Shown here one piece after another: positions 28,240 to 37,033 of a stretch of DNA of 64,000 nucleotides. A program made the translations under genes and the position numbers. The stretch covers positions 1 to 64,000 of the forward strand of contig DATLGL010000050.1 of assembly GCA_035540495.1 (NCBI GenBank), written 5' to 3'. A model generated the notes under the pieces. It had not been told where the DNA came from and made no database searches. It worked only from the letters and a program-made list of their open reading frames with translations. This DNA comes from DASVEG01 sp035540495. Lineage in GTDB: Bacteria > Actinomycetota > Acidimicrobiia > Acidimicrobiales > CADCTF01. Each line of letters opens with the position of its first letter. The stretch's first letter is position 1.

Positions 28240-29208
28240 TTACAGCTGGTCGAGCAGCCGGTACGTCGCGGCCATGAGCCCTTCGGCTGCGGGGTTGTGG
28301 CGGAGCGGCTCGAGTGACTCGGCGGCGCGAGCGGCGTACTCACGAGCGACGGTCATCGCCTCGCCGACACCTCGCGACGAACGAACGACGTCGCGGGCCC
28401 GGTCGCGCTCGGCGCCGTTGAGGGGCGACCCGAGCAGCGGCTTGAGGTCGTCGGCGACCGCCGGGTCCGCCAGTGCGCGGATGATGGGCAGCGAGTACGT
28501 CCCCTCGACGAGGTCCTGCCCGGCGGGCTTGCCGAGCGACTGCTCGTCGCCGACCACGTCGAGGATGTCGTCGCGGATCTGGAAGGCCATCCCGAACGAC
28601 TCGCCGAACTCGGTGAGCGCCTCGGTCTCCTCGGCCGGACGACGAGCGACGAGCCCGCCGATGCGACAGGCGGCCGACGTGAGCGAGGCCGTCTTCCCGC
28701 TGATCGACGCGAGGTACGCCTCTTCCGATCGGTTCACGTTGAACGCGGTTTGCAACTCGCCGACCTGGCCCTCGCAGAGGCGCCCGATCGTCCGGGCCAG
28801 CAGGGCAGCGACGTCGGTGCCGAGGGATGCCGCGATCTCGGACGCCTTCGCCAGGAGGAAGTCGCCCGCGAGGATCGCGATCAGGTTCCCCCAGCGGTGG
28901 TTGACGCTCTCGACGCCGCGGCGGCTGTCGGCCTCGTCCATGACGTCGTCGTGGTACAGCGAGCCGATGTGGACGAGCTCGACGGCGACTCCACCCATGA
29001 TCACGTCGTCGGTGACGGTCGACCCCGCTGCGAGCGCGGCCGCCATCGTCAAGGCGGGGCGGATGCGCTTGCCCCCGGCCGACACGAGGTGGCCGGCGAC
29101 CTCGGTCAGGAACGGGTCGACGGTCGCGACCGAGTCGCGCAGCGCGTCTTCGACCCGCCCCATCTCGGCGGCGATCTCGGGTACTCCGAGGAGGGCGGCA
29201 ACATCCAT
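28240..29208 (-). CDS. trans-Polyprenyl diphosphate synthase (menaquinone side chain type)
   Basis: A 322-residue all-helical prenyltransferase that condenses isopentenyl diphosphate units. GGKRIRPALTM is the IPP-binding part, HDDVMDEAD the first Asp-rich motif and FQIRDDILDVVGD the second. Small residues before the first DDxxD favour a long product such as hepta- to nonaprenyl diphosphate for menaquinone, but the chain length is an inference. On the minus strand TAGCGT (29218-29223) ends 9 bases before the ATG. It is divergent from clpC. Confidence 0.88.
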   Translation of the reverse strand: MDVAALLGVPEIAAEMGRVEDALRDSVATVDPFLTEVAGHLVSAGGKRIRPALTMAAALAAGSTVTDDVIMGGVAVELVHIGSLYHDDVMDEADSRRGVESVNHRWGNLIAILAGDFLLAKASEIAASLGTDVAALLARTIGRLCEGQVGELQTAFNVNRSEEAYLASISGKTASLTSAACRIGGLVARRPAEETEALTEFGESFGMAFQIRDDILDVVGDEQSLGKPAGQDLVEGTYSLPIIRALADPAVADDLKPLLGSPLNGAERDRARDVVRSSRGVGEAMTVAREYAARAAESLEPLRHNPAAEGLMAATYRLLDQL

Positions 29209-29311
29209 CCCCTCAACACGCTAGGGGACGGGTAGAGCCAACCGATAAACCAGAGGAGCACCGCTGCGAGGGAACACGGAACCCGCCCGGGTTGTTGTCT
29301 CCCTTCCTAAG

Positions 29312-29317
29312 TAGACT
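29312..29317 (+). promoter_or_regulatory. Candidate -10 box (TAGACT) for clpC
   Basis: TAGACT lies 33 bases before the clpC start codon. A TTGTTG upstream (29292-29297) is spaced too closely to be a standard -35. I see no HspR (HAIR) or clear ClgR site in the 29209-29350 gap. Confidence 0.35.
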
Positions 29318-29350
29318 TCGCTACATCCCACCGCTCTAGGAGGCGGTCAC

Positions 29351-31867
29351 TTGTTCGAACGGTTTACCGACAGAGCCCGTCGAGTCCTGGTCTTGGCCCA
29401 GGAGGAGGCGCGCCTGCTCAACCACAACTTCCTGGGGACCGAGCACATCCTGCTCGGCCTCATCCACGAGGGCGAGGGGGTAGCGGCCAAGGCGCTCGAG
29501 TCTCTCGGCATCTCCCTCGAGGCCGTCCGCGAGAAGGTCGAGGAGACGATCGGCCCAGCCGGCACCGCGGCCAGCGGCGCCCCGCCGTTCACGCCTCGAG
29601 CGAAGAAGGTCCTCGAGCTGTCGCTGCGCGAGGCCCTGCAGCTCGGCCACAACTACATCGGCACCGAGCACCTGCTCCTCGGCCTCATCCGTGAGGGCGA
29701 GGGCGTGGCCGCTCAGGTGCTCGTGTCGCTCGGTGCCGACCTGAGCCGCGTGCGCCAGCAGGTGATCCAGCTGCTGTCGGGCTACGGCGGCGCGGGCAAG
29801 GAGGGTGGTCCCGCCGGGGCCGCCCCGGGCGCGCAGGCCGGTCAGGGCGAGGCCGCGTCGGGTTCGCTCGTGCTCGACCAGTTCGGCCGCAACCTCACCC
29901 AGCAGGCACGCGAGAAGAAGCTCGACCCGGTCATCGGCCGCGAGAACGAGATCCTCCGCGTCATGCAGGTGCTCTCCCGCCGCACGAAGAACAACCCGGT
30001 CCTCATCGGCGAGCCCGGCGTCGGCAAGACGGCGATCGTCGAGGGTCTCGCCCAGCGCATCGTCAGCAACGACGTGCCGGAGACGCTCAAGGGCAAGCAG
30101 CTCTACACCCTCGACCTCGGCGCGCTGGTGGCGGGCTCCCGCTACCGCGGCGACTTCGAGGAGCGCCTGAAGAAGGTGCTGAAGGAGATCCGCACCCGCG
30201 GCGACATCATCCTGTTCATCGACGAGCTGCACACGCTCGTCGGCGCAGGTGCCGCCGAGGGCGCGATCGACGCCGCCAGCATCCTCAAGCCGATGCTCGC
30301 TCGCGGCGAGCTGCAGACGGTCGGCGCCACGACGCTCGACGAGTACCGCAAGCACCTCGAGAAGGATGCGGCGCTCGAGCGGCGCTTCGCCCCGATCAAG
30401 GTCGAGGAGCCGACAGTCGCCCACACGATCGAGATCCTCAAGGGCCTGCGCGACCGCTACGAGTCGCACCACCAGGTGACCATCACCGACCAGGCGCTGG
30501 TCGCGGCGGCGAACATGGCCGACCGCTACATCGCCGACCGCTTCCTCCCCGACAAGGCCATCGACCTCATCGACGAGGCGGGCTCGAAGCTGCGCATCCG
30601 GCGGATGAACACGCCGCCGGAGTACAAGGCGCTCGAGGAGCAGATCGGGTCCGTCCGCCGCGAGAAGGAGTCGGCGCTCGACAAGTCGAGCTTCGACGAG
30701 GCCGAGCGTCATCGGGCTCGTGAGAAGCAGCTGCTCGAGCAGAAGGCGCAGCTCGAGGCGAAGCTCCGGGCGGAGGGTGGCGACCTGTTCGACGTCGTCG
30801 ACGAAGAGGTCATCGCCGAGGTCCTCTCGATGTGGACGGGCATCCCCGTGTACCAGCTCACCGAAGAGGAGACGGCGAAGCTCCTCCGGATGGAAGACGA
30901 GCTGCACCAGCGGGTCATCGGTCAGGAAGACGCCATCAAGGCGCTGTCCCGGTCGATCCGCCGCACCCGTGCCGGCCTCAAGGATCCGAAGCGGCCTGCG
31001 GGCTCGTTCATCTTCCTCGGCCCCTCGGGTGTCGGTAAGACCGAGCTCGCCCGCACGCTCGCGGAGTTCCTGTTCGCCGACGAGTCGTCGCTCATCCGCC
31101 TCGACATGTCGGAGTACATGGAGAAGCACACGGTGTCGCGCCTCGTCGGCTCGCCCCCCGGCTACGTCGGTTACGAGGAGGGCGGCCAGCTCACCGAGGC
31201 CGTCCGGCGCAAGCCGTTCTCGATCGTCCTCTTCGACGAGATCGAGAAGGCCCACCCCGACGTGTTCAACACGCTCCTGCAGATCCTGGAAGACGGTCGC
31301 CTGACCGACTCCCAGGGCCGCACGGTCGACTTCAAGAACACCGTGCTGATCATGACGTCGAACCTCGGCACCGCCGATCTGCGCAAGGCGTCGGTCGGCT
31401 TCGTCAAGGCCGACAGCGAGGTGAGCTACGAGCGGATGAAGGAGAAGGTGGGCGAGGCGCTCAAGCAGCACTTCCGTCCCGAGTTCCTCAACCGCATCGA
31501 CGAGATCATCGTCTTCCACGAGCTCACCAAGCAGGAGATCATCGACATCGTCGACTTCCAGATCCGCCGGGTCCGGGAGCAGCTGCAGGCTCAGGGATAC
31601 GGCCTCGAGCTCACCCAGGACGTCAAGTACTTCCTGGCCGACAAGGGCTACGACCCGCAGTACGGCGCTCGTCCGCTCCGCCGGGCGATCCAGCGCTACA
31701 TCGAAGACCCGCTGTCGGAGCAGATCCTCTACAAGAACTTCACGGTCGGCGACACGATCATCGTCGACGTGGAGGGCGAGCTCGAGGAGCGCCAGGTGGT
31801 CTTCCGGGCTGTCGCCGGCATCACCGAGCCTCCTCCCATGGAGCTGGCCGGAACCCCCGGCGACTGA
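29351..31867 (+). CDS. clpC: ATP-dependent Clp protease ATPase subunit ClpC
   Basis: An 838-residue Hsp100 unfoldase that feeds ClpP. Two Clp N-repeats occupy about 1-150. The first AAA module has Walker A GEPGVGKT near 220. A UVR/coiled-coil middle domain lies at about 420-480 (RREKESALDKSSFDEAERHR). The second AAA module has GPSGVGKTE near 560 and RLDMSEYMEKH. The start is TTG at 29351 behind a strong AGGAGGCG (29339-29346), giving the family-typical MFERFTDRARRV. It is followed by a terminator. Confidence 0.96.
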   Translation: MFERFTDRARRVLVLAQEEARLLNHNFLGTEHILLGLIHEGEGVAAKALESLGISLEAVREKVEETIGPAGTAASGAPPFTPRAKKVLELSLREALQLGHNYIGTEHLLLGLIREGEGVAAQVLVSLGADLSRVRQQVIQLLSGYGGAGKEGGPAGAAPGAQAGQGEAASGSLVLDQFGRNLTQQAREKKLDPVIGRENEILRVMQVLSRRTKNNPVLIGEPGVGKTAIVEGLAQRIVSNDVPETLKGKQLYTLDLGALVAGSRYRGDFEERLKKVLKEIRTRGDIILFIDELHTLVGAGAAEGAIDAASILKPMLARGELQTVGATTLDEYRKHLEKDAALERRFAPIKVEEPTVAHTIEILKGLRDRYESHHQVTITDQALVAAANMADRYIADRFLPDKAIDLIDEAGSKLRIRRMNTPPEYKALEEQIGSVRREKESALDKSSFDEAERHRAREKQLLEQKAQLEAKLRAEGGDLFDVVDEEVIAEVLSMWTGIPVYQLTEEETAKLLRMEDELHQRVIGQEDAIKALSRSIRRTRAGLKDPKRPAGSFIFLGPSGVGKTELARTLAEFLFADESSLIRLDMSEYMEKHTVSRLVGSPPGYVGYEEGGQLTEAVRRKPFSIVLFDEIEKAHPDVFNTLLQILEDGRLTDSQGRTVDFKNTVLIMTSNLGTADLRKASVGFVKADSEVSYERMKEKVGEALKQHFRPEFLNRIDEIIVFHELTKQEIIDIVDFQIRRVREQLQAQGYGLELTQDVKYFLADKGYDPQYGARPLRRAIQRYIEDPLSEQILYKNFTVGDTIIVDVEGELEERQVVFRAVAGITEPPPMELAGTPGD

Positions 31868-31890
31868 CGACCGGCTCACCGGTTTGCAAG

Positions 31891-31916
31891 CGGCCCGCCT
31901 CCTCGGAGGCGGGCCG
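31891..31916 (+). terminator. Intrinsic terminator after clpC
   Basis: CGGCCCGCCTCC pairs with GGAGGCGGGCCG around a TC loop (effectively CTCG) and is followed by TTTC. It lies 24 bases after the clpC stop codon. Confidence 0.85.
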
Positions 31917-31989
31917 TTTCGCGTCACGGCGAACTAGTGCGGGCTGCTCATTTGGAGGAACAGTCCGGCGCGCTAGCGGCTGCTGTCCG

Positions 31990-31995
31990 TACCAT
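31990..31995 (+). promoter_or_regulatory. Candidate -10 box (TACCAT) for the subtilisin gene
   Basis: GTACCAT occurs about 50 bases before the start codon, giving a leader of roughly 40 bases that contains the GGGGAG ribosome-binding site. It matches the -10 string seen upstream of other leadered transcripts here. Confidence 0.4.
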
Positions 31996-32044
31996 CACGC
32001 TTTGTCCGGTTCGCTGGGGCGGACGAGGTCTACGGGGAGTGCAC

Positions 32045-33262
32045 ATGCGTCGTTGGATCGTTCCGTTCGTTGCCGCAGCGCTGGCCGCCGCGTCGTTCGC
32101 CGTCGGTGGGTCGACGGCGGGTGCGTCGCAGCCCGAGTCGGGCGACTACATCGTCGTCCTGCGGGACTCGGTGTCGAGCGCCCGTGGTGTGGCGGATGAG
32201 CACCGTCGCAACCACCGAGCCGAGATCGGCTTCGTCTACGAACACGCGCTCAAGGGCTACTCCGCCCGCATCAGCGGACGCGAGCTCGGCGCCCTCCGCT
32301 CCGACCCGCGTGTCGCCTACGTCGAGGCCGACGGTGTCGCACGTACTTCTGCGACGACGCAGCCGAACGCGACCTGGGGCCTCGACCGCACCGACCAAAG
32401 GGCGCTCCCACTGTCGACGACGTACACCTACAGCGCAACGGGTATCGGCGTGACCGCCTACATCCTCGACACCGGAATCCGCTACTCGCACTCCGACTTC
32501 GGTGGGCGCGCGGTCACTGGCTACGACGCCGTAACCAAGGACGGCAACGCAGAGGACTGCAACGGTCACGGCACCCATGTCGCTGGCACTGTCGGCGGTA
32601 CGACCTATGGCGTCGCTAAGGGTGTCGGTCTCGTAGCGGTGCGGGTCCTCGACTGCGGCGGCTCGGGCACCTGGTCTGGAGTGATCGCAGGCATCGACTG
32701 GGTTGCTGAGAACCACGCCAAGCCCGCAGTGGCCAACATGAGCCTGAGCGGCGGTGGGAGCAACGCGGTCGATGATGCCGTCAAGCGCCTGATAGCAGCG
32801 GGGGTCACGACGGTGGTCGCAGCCGGCAACGGAAACATGGCGGGGATCGCTCAGGACGCGTGCAACTACTCGCCGGCGCGAGTTCCAGAGGCGCTCACGA
32901 TCGGAGCGACCGACTCGAGCGACGCGAAGACGTCGTTCTCGAACTACGGCAGTTGCGTCGACTGGTTCGCACCGGGGCGCAGCATCACGTCCGCGTGGCA
33001 CACCACCGACACGGCAACGAACACGATCAGCGGCACGTCGATGGCTGCGCCGCACGTCGCCGGTGTGGCTGCACTGCACCTTCAAGGGAACCCCGAGAGC
33101 GCCCCTGCACAGGTCGCGGGTGCCCTCAGCGACGCGACGACCAAGGGCATCGTCACGAACTCGAAGACGGCGAACAACCACCTCCTCTGCCTCACGACGT
33201 GCCCGGTGGTGCAAACGGAGCCCACAGCGCCAGCGCCGAGAGGTGGCGGCAAGAAGAAGTAG
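32045..33262 (+). CDS. Secreted S8 (subtilisin-like) serine protease
   Basis: A 405-residue exported protease. The signal peptide is MRRWIVPFVAAALAAASFAVG, ending near ASQ (about 28). An inhibitor_I9 propeptide follows (GDYIVVLRDSV, ARISGRELGALR, about 32-105). The catalytic triad is intact: Asp in YILDTGIRYSH (about 141), His in NGHGTHVAGT (about 175) and Ser in ISGTSMAAPHVAG (about 330), with the oxyanion Asn in VVAAGNGN. The C-terminus is short and basic (RGGGKKK). The best match is the proteinase K/aqualysin type. ATG at 32045 follows GGGGAG; an upstream in-frame extension would bury the signal peptide. Confidence 0.93.
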   Translation: MRRWIVPFVAAALAAASFAVGGSTAGASQPESGDYIVVLRDSVSSARGVADEHRRNHRAEIGFVYEHALKGYSARISGRELGALRSDPRVAYVEADGVARTSATTQPNATWGLDRTDQRALPLSTTYTYSATGIGVTAYILDTGIRYSHSDFGGRAVTGYDAVTKDGNAEDCNGHGTHVAGTVGGTTYGVAKGVGLVAVRVLDCGGSGTWSGVIAGIDWVAENHAKPAVANMSLSGGGSNAVDDAVKRLIAAGVTTVVAAGNGNMAGIAQDACNYSPARVPEALTIGATDSSDAKTSFSNYGSCVDWFAPGRSITSAWHTTDTATNTISGTSMAAPHVAGVAALHLQGNPESAPAQVAGALSDATTKGIVTNSKTANNHLLCLTTCPVVQTEPTAPAPRGGGKKK

Positions 33263-33328
33263 TTCGGTGCGCGATTGCCCGGAACAGCTCCGGGTGATCG
33301 TGCACCGAAGCGCGAGGCGCGGCGCCGC

Positions 33329-33334
33329 TAGCCT
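33329..33334 (+). promoter_or_regulatory. TAGCCT -10-like box upstream of the universal stress protein gene
   Basis: TAGCCT ends 8 bases before the GTG at 33343, the leaderless arrangement repeated through the window. Confidence 0.4.
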
Positions 33335-33342
33335 CGGGCGCC

Positions 33343-33711
33343 GTGTACAGCCGCATCCTGGTGGGGACGGATGGGTCGGAGACGGCGGCACGCGCGGTGG
33401 AGCGCGCGGTGGAGCTGGCCAAGGCGGTCGGCGCGACGGTGACGATCGCTTCGGCCGGGTTGACGGAGCGGGCCGAGAACATCGTCGAGGAAGCGGCCGC
33501 GCGCCACAGCAGCAAGGGTGTCCCGATCCACACGAAGACGCTCGACGGTGACGCGGCGACGGCGCTGGTCGACGAGGCGGCCGACGGCTACGACCTCCTC
33601 GTCGTCGGCAACAAGGGGATGGTCGGCGCCAGCCGGTTCCTCGTGGGCTCCGTGCCGAACAAGGTGAGCCACCACGCGCCCTGTGCGCTGCTGATCGTCC
33701 ACACCACCTAG
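33343..33711 (+). CDS. Universal stress protein (UspA family)
   Basis: A 122-residue single-domain Usp. The N-terminal RILVGTDGSETAARAVERAVELA and the C-terminal nucleotide-binding stretch VVGNKGMVGASRFLVGSVPNKV, then HHAPCALLIV, match ATP-binding Usp proteins. Its job is unknown beyond a general stress association. GTG start. The stop codon overlaps the next GTG (TAGTG), so the lipoprotein gene is translationally coupled to it. Confidence 0.88.
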   Translation: MYSRILVGTDGSETAARAVERAVELAKAVGATVTIASAGLTERAENIVEEAAARHSSKGVPIHTKTLDGDAATALVDEAADGYDLLVVGNKGMVGASRFLVGSVPNKVSHHAPCALLIVHTT

Positions 33712-34460
33712 TGCGCCGGGTCGTCGCCGCCGCGCTGGCGCTCGTCGTGTTCGGCGCGTGCAAGGTCGACGTGTCGGTCGGCGTGAACGCGAGGGCTGAC
33801 GGATCGGGCGAGGTGCGAGTCACCGCGGTGCTCGACGAGGACGCGGCGAAGCGGGTGGAGGCTGCCGGCGCGACGCTGCGCACCGAAGATCTCGAAGCCG
33901 CGGGATGGACGGTCGATGAGCCGGAGACGGCGAAGGACGGCAGCGTCACCCACGTGGTCCGCCACAGGTTCGAGACGACCAGGGAAGCCGAGCGCATCCT
34001 CGCCCAGCTCGGCGCCGACAACAGTGACACCGGCAGCGAGGCGCCGCTCAGAGACTTCGTGGTCACCCAGAAGCGGTCGTTCTTCCGCACCGAAACCAGC
34101 TTCCGCGGAACCGTCGACCTGGCTCGCGGCGCCGAGGCGTTCAGCGACGCCCGCCTCCAGGAGACGCTCGACGGCCAGCCGCTGGGCGTGCCCGTCGAGC
34201 AGCTGGAGCGCCAGCTCGGCGCCAGCTTCGACCGCATCTTCGGCCTGCAGGTGGCCGTGCGCCTTCCCGGCGATGTCGAGTCGAACGCACCGACGGAGAC
34301 CGACAACGGAGCGGTGTGGGCGCCGAAGCTCGGCGAGAGGGTCGATCTCGCCGCCGACGCCGCCCGGTGGAACGTGCGGAACATCGCGCTCCTGGTCGTC
34401 TCCGTCGTCGCGGCCCTCGCCCTCGGCGCCGTCCTGCTGGTGCGCCGTTTGTCACGTTGA
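33711..34460 (+). CDS. Putative lipoprotein with C-terminal membrane anchor (LppM-like)
   Basis: A 249-residue exported protein. The N-terminus MRRVVAAALALVVFGAC looks like a lipoprotein signal with Cys17 as the lipidation site, although Phe at -3 is atypical for a lipobox. A soluble domain of about 190 residues follows (VDVSVGVNARADGSGEVRVT, then RSFFRTETSFRG), ending in one transmembrane helix (NIALLVVSVVAALALGAVLL) and a short basic tail. The layout resembles DUF3153/LppM proteins of mycobacteria. Function unknown. Confidence 0.65.
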   Translation: MRRVVAAALALVVFGACKVDVSVGVNARADGSGEVRVTAVLDEDAAKRVEAAGATLRTEDLEAAGWTVDEPETAKDGSVTHVVRHRFETTREAERILAQLGADNSDTGSEAPLRDFVVTQKRSFFRTETSFRGTVDLARGAEAFSDARLQETLDGQPLGVPVEQLERQLGASFDRIFGLQVAVRLPGDVESNAPTETDNGAVWAPKLGERVDLAADAARWNVRNIALLVVSVVAALALGAVLLVRRLSR

Positions 34461-34463
34461 CGC

Positions 34464-34493
34464 GTTACCGGGCGTAACGTTACCCTGAGTAAC
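34464..34493 (+). promoter_or_regulatory. Tandem TetR operator, two GTTAC-N5-GTAAC palindromes
   Basis: Two 15-bp palindromes lie end to end: GTTACCGGGCGTAAC (34464-34478) and GTTACCCTGAGTAAC (34479-34493). The second ends exactly where the tetR GTG begins and contains the TACCCT -10 box (34481-34486). Paired palindromes over the gene's own promoter are typical of TetR autorepression. Confidence 0.8.
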
Positions 34494-35270
34494 GTGCCGC
34501 GAGGGGGGTCCCGCAACAACCGCACCCGCTCGAGCGAGCGCACGTCGCCGCAGGCGAAGTTCGAGCGGGCCCGGCGCGACCGTTCGAAGAGCGTGGTCGA
34601 CCCCGATGACGAGCACGTCGACGCCGCGCCGCCGGGCGCGGCCGACCGCCGCAACGCCCGTCGCGAGGAGCTCCTCGACGCCGCGCTGATCGCGATCCGC
34701 CGTCTCGGTCCCAGCGCGTCGATGAACGAGCTCGCCGCGGAAGCCGGCGTCACGAAGCCGATCCTCTACCGTCACTTCGGCGATCGAGACGGGCTCGTCG
34801 CGGCGCTCGCGGCCCGCTTCACCGCCGATCTGATGGGCGAGCTGCAAGCAGCGCTCGCGCAGTCGGCCGACACGACCGCTGATCCACGCAGCACCGTCGA
34901 GTCCACGGTCGACGCGTTCGTCCGGTTCCTCGAGAGCGATCCCGACGTCTACCGGCTGCTCGTCCACCGCGCCGTCCGCGAGCAGCCCGGCGCGGCCGAA
35001 GCCCTCGGCGGCTTCCTCCGACAGGTGGGTCAGGCGATCGCTCTCGTGCTGGGCGAGCAGCTCCGAGCAGTGGGCGCCGACTCCGGAGGAGCCGAGGTCC
35101 TCGCCCACGGCATCGTCGGCCTCGTCCACTCGGCGGGCGACTGGTGGCTCGAGAACCCGACGATGCCGCGGGCGAGGCTCGTCGCCTACGTCACCGACCT
35201 GTTGTGGGGCGGCCTTTCGTCGATGGGACTCGGCGCCGCCGCCAACCGATCCGAGGAGACCACTACGTGA
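34494..35270 (+). CDS. TetR-family transcriptional regulator
   Basis: A 258-residue repressor with a long basic, probably disordered N-terminus (about 1-50). The HTH is in ARREELLDAALIAIRRLG, then MNELAAEAGVTKPILYRHFGD (about 55-100). The C-terminal ligand domain is helical and includes the AHGIVGLVHSAGDWWLE segment. The double palindrome directly upstream predicts autorepression. The gene overlaps the following membrane-protein gene (GTGA), which is therefore probably in the same regulated operon; the inducer is unknown. Confidence 0.88.
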   Translation: MPRGGSRNNRTRSSERTSPQAKFERARRDRSKSVVDPDDEHVDAAPPGAADRRNARREELLDAALIAIRRLGPSASMNELAAEAGVTKPILYRHFGDRDGLVAALAARFTADLMGELQAALAQSADTTADPRSTVESTVDAFVRFLESDPDVYRLLVHRAVREQPGAAEALGGFLRQVGQAIALVLGEQLRAVGADSGGAEVLAHGIVGLVHSAGDWWLENPTMPRARLVAYVTDLLWGGLSSMGLGAAANRSEETTT

Positions 35271-37033
35271 CCATGCTGCTGGGGCAGACGGCCGGAGGAA
35301 GCGCGCTTGCGAGCTGGCGACCGGTGGTCGTGCTGCTCGTCGTGTTCGGCGTGATCCTCCTAGCGCTGTTGACGGTGCGACGCGACTCGCCGCTCGTCCG
35401 TCGCATTCCCGACAACCTCGAACGGCTCACCGGCATCCCCGGTTGGGCTGCGGCCACTATCGGCATGGCTCTCTACGGGCTGCTCGTCGCAGGGCAGGGC
35501 TTCTACAGCGACGTCGCCTGGCACGTCGCGCTCGGCCGCGACGAGACGCTCTTCACCGCGCCCCACACGGCGATCTTCCTCGGGCTCCAGTTCATCTTCC
35601 TGGCCGCGCCCATCGCCATCTGGACGGCGACGGCTACGAAGGTCGACACGCCGTTCCGCCTCGGCGCGTTGCGGATCCCTGCCTCAGCGTTGCCTCTCGC
35701 CGCGCTCGGCACCGGCGCAGTGCTCGGCTTCCCCCTCGACGAGGTGTGGCACAAGGCCTACGGGGTCGACGTCACGATGTGGAGCCCGACCCACATGCTG
35801 ATGATCCTCGGCGCGACGTTCACCGGCGCGGCCGCATGGCTCGTGCTCGGTGAAGCGGGCGTGAAGCCGACGGACTCTCGCTGGGCGCGTGGCGTGCACG
35901 TCGTCGCTTCGGTCCTCACGCTCCTCGGGCTGAGCGCGCCGCTCGGTGAGTTCGACTTCGGCGTCCCGCAGTTCCAGCAGATCTTCCACCCGATCCTCGT
36001 GTCGATAGCCGCCGCCTTCGCGCTCGTCGCGATGCGCCTCGTGCACGGCCGCTGGTGGACCGTCGGCACCGTCTTCGTCACGTTCCTCATGCAGTCGAAC
36101 GTCATCGGCGGCGAGGGGGAGGGCCCGGTCGACACCCGGGCGCCCGCGATCTTCGTCGCCTCGGCGGTGTGCGTGGAGCTCGTGGCCTTCATCGTGGGCA
36201 CGACGAACCGACTGCGTTTCGCGTTGGTGAGCGGCTTGGCGGTCGGCACCCTCGGCCTCGCGGGGGAGTGGGCGTGGAACGCGGACGCCTACCAGCCGTG
36301 GACGGCGAACCTCCTGCCCGACGCGGTCATCCTGTCGGTGATCGGCGCCCTCGGTGCTGCGGTGGCCGGCACCGCCTTCGCCCGTGCGGTCGCCCGCGAC
36401 ACGGCGACGCCGGGTGTGCCGGTGTGGGCTCTCGGGGTCGCGCTTGTCGCCGTGGTCGCCGTGATTGTCCTGCCGCTGCCCCGCAAGGTCGGCGAGGTCG
36501 AGGCGTCGATGCGGGTCATCCCGACCGCCAGCGGTGACGAGGCGAACGTCGAGGTCACGCTCACGCCTCCCGACGCGGCGGACGAGGCCCGCTGGTTCCA
36601 GGCCACCGCGTGGCAGGGCGGCGGGCTCGTGCTGAGCAACCTCGAGGAGACGGACACGCCCGGTGTGTGGCGTACCGAGAAGCCGGTGCCGATCACCGGC
36701 TTCTGGAAGTCGCTCGTCCGCCTCCACCGTGGCGGGGAGATGATGGCGATGCCGGTATTCCTGCCGAAGGACGTCGACATCGACGAGGAGGAGATCCCCG
36801 CCGTCGATCGCAGCGGTGCGTTCGAGTCGGAGAAGACGTACCTGCTCCGGGAGACCTACGAGGGCATCACGTGGCTCGCCCCGGTCGTGCACGGACTGCT
36901 CGCCCTCGCCGCCGCGGTGTGGCTGCTCTCGTTCGTGATCGCGGCCGGGAAGCTCGCGCCGCGAGGCGGAGGTCCCTCGAGCGGGCGGGGCGCGGCGCGC
37001 CGGGTCAGCTCCGCGAAGCCCGCGACCGCCTGA
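35267..37033 (+). CDS. Polytopic membrane protein of unknown function with C-terminal soluble domain
   Basis: A 588-residue protein I cannot assign to a named family. The first 410 residues contain about eleven hydrophobic helices. Conserved-looking polar motifs lie at membrane borders: WHVALGRDETLFTAPHTAIF, DEVWHKAYGVDVTMWSPTHM and FHPILVS. These histidines could bind a metal or cofactor. A roughly 150-residue domain follows (MRVIPTASGDEANVEVTLT, then RLHRGGEMMAMPVFLP), with a final helix and basic tail. The start is GTG at 35267 in a GTGA overlap with tetR (ATG at 35273 is possible). Control by the TetR repressor suggests transport, export or modification of a small hydrophobic compound. 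The 3' end overlaps the convergent MFS gene by 29 bases. Confidence 0.7.
   Translation: MTMLLGQTAGGSALASWRPVVVLLVVFGVILLALLTVRRDSPLVRRIPDNLERLTGIPGWAAATIGMALYGLLVAGQGFYSDVAWHVALGRDETLFTAPHTAIFLGLQFIFLAAPIAIWTATATKVDTPFRLGALRIPASALPLAALGTGAVLGFPLDEVWHKAYGVDVTMWSPTHMLMILGATFTGAAAWLVLGEAGVKPTDSRWARGVHVVASVLTLLGLSAPLGEFDFGVPQFQQIFHPILVSIAAAFALVAMRLVHGRWWTVGTVFVTFLMQSNVIGGEGEGPVDTRAPAIFVASAVCVELVAFIVGTTNRLRFALVSGLAVGTLGLAGEWAWNADAYQPWTANLLPDAVILSVIGALGAAVAGTAFARAVARDTATPGVPVWALGVALVAVVAVIVLPLPRKVGEVEASMRVIPTASGDEANVEVTLTPPDAADEARWFQATAWQGGGLVLSNLEETDTPGVWRTEKPVPITGFWKSLVRLHRGGEMMAMPVFLPKDVDIDEEEIPAVDRSGAFESEKTYLLRETYEGITWLAPVVHGLLALAAAVWLLSFVIAAGKLAPRGGGPSSGRGAARRVSSAKPATA

Noticed and set aside
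29336..31927. An 863-codon open frame on the minus strand opposite clpC
   Set aside because: It is an antisense shadow caused by high GC and strong codon bias. It matches no family, while the plus strand encodes full-length ClpC with all motifs.
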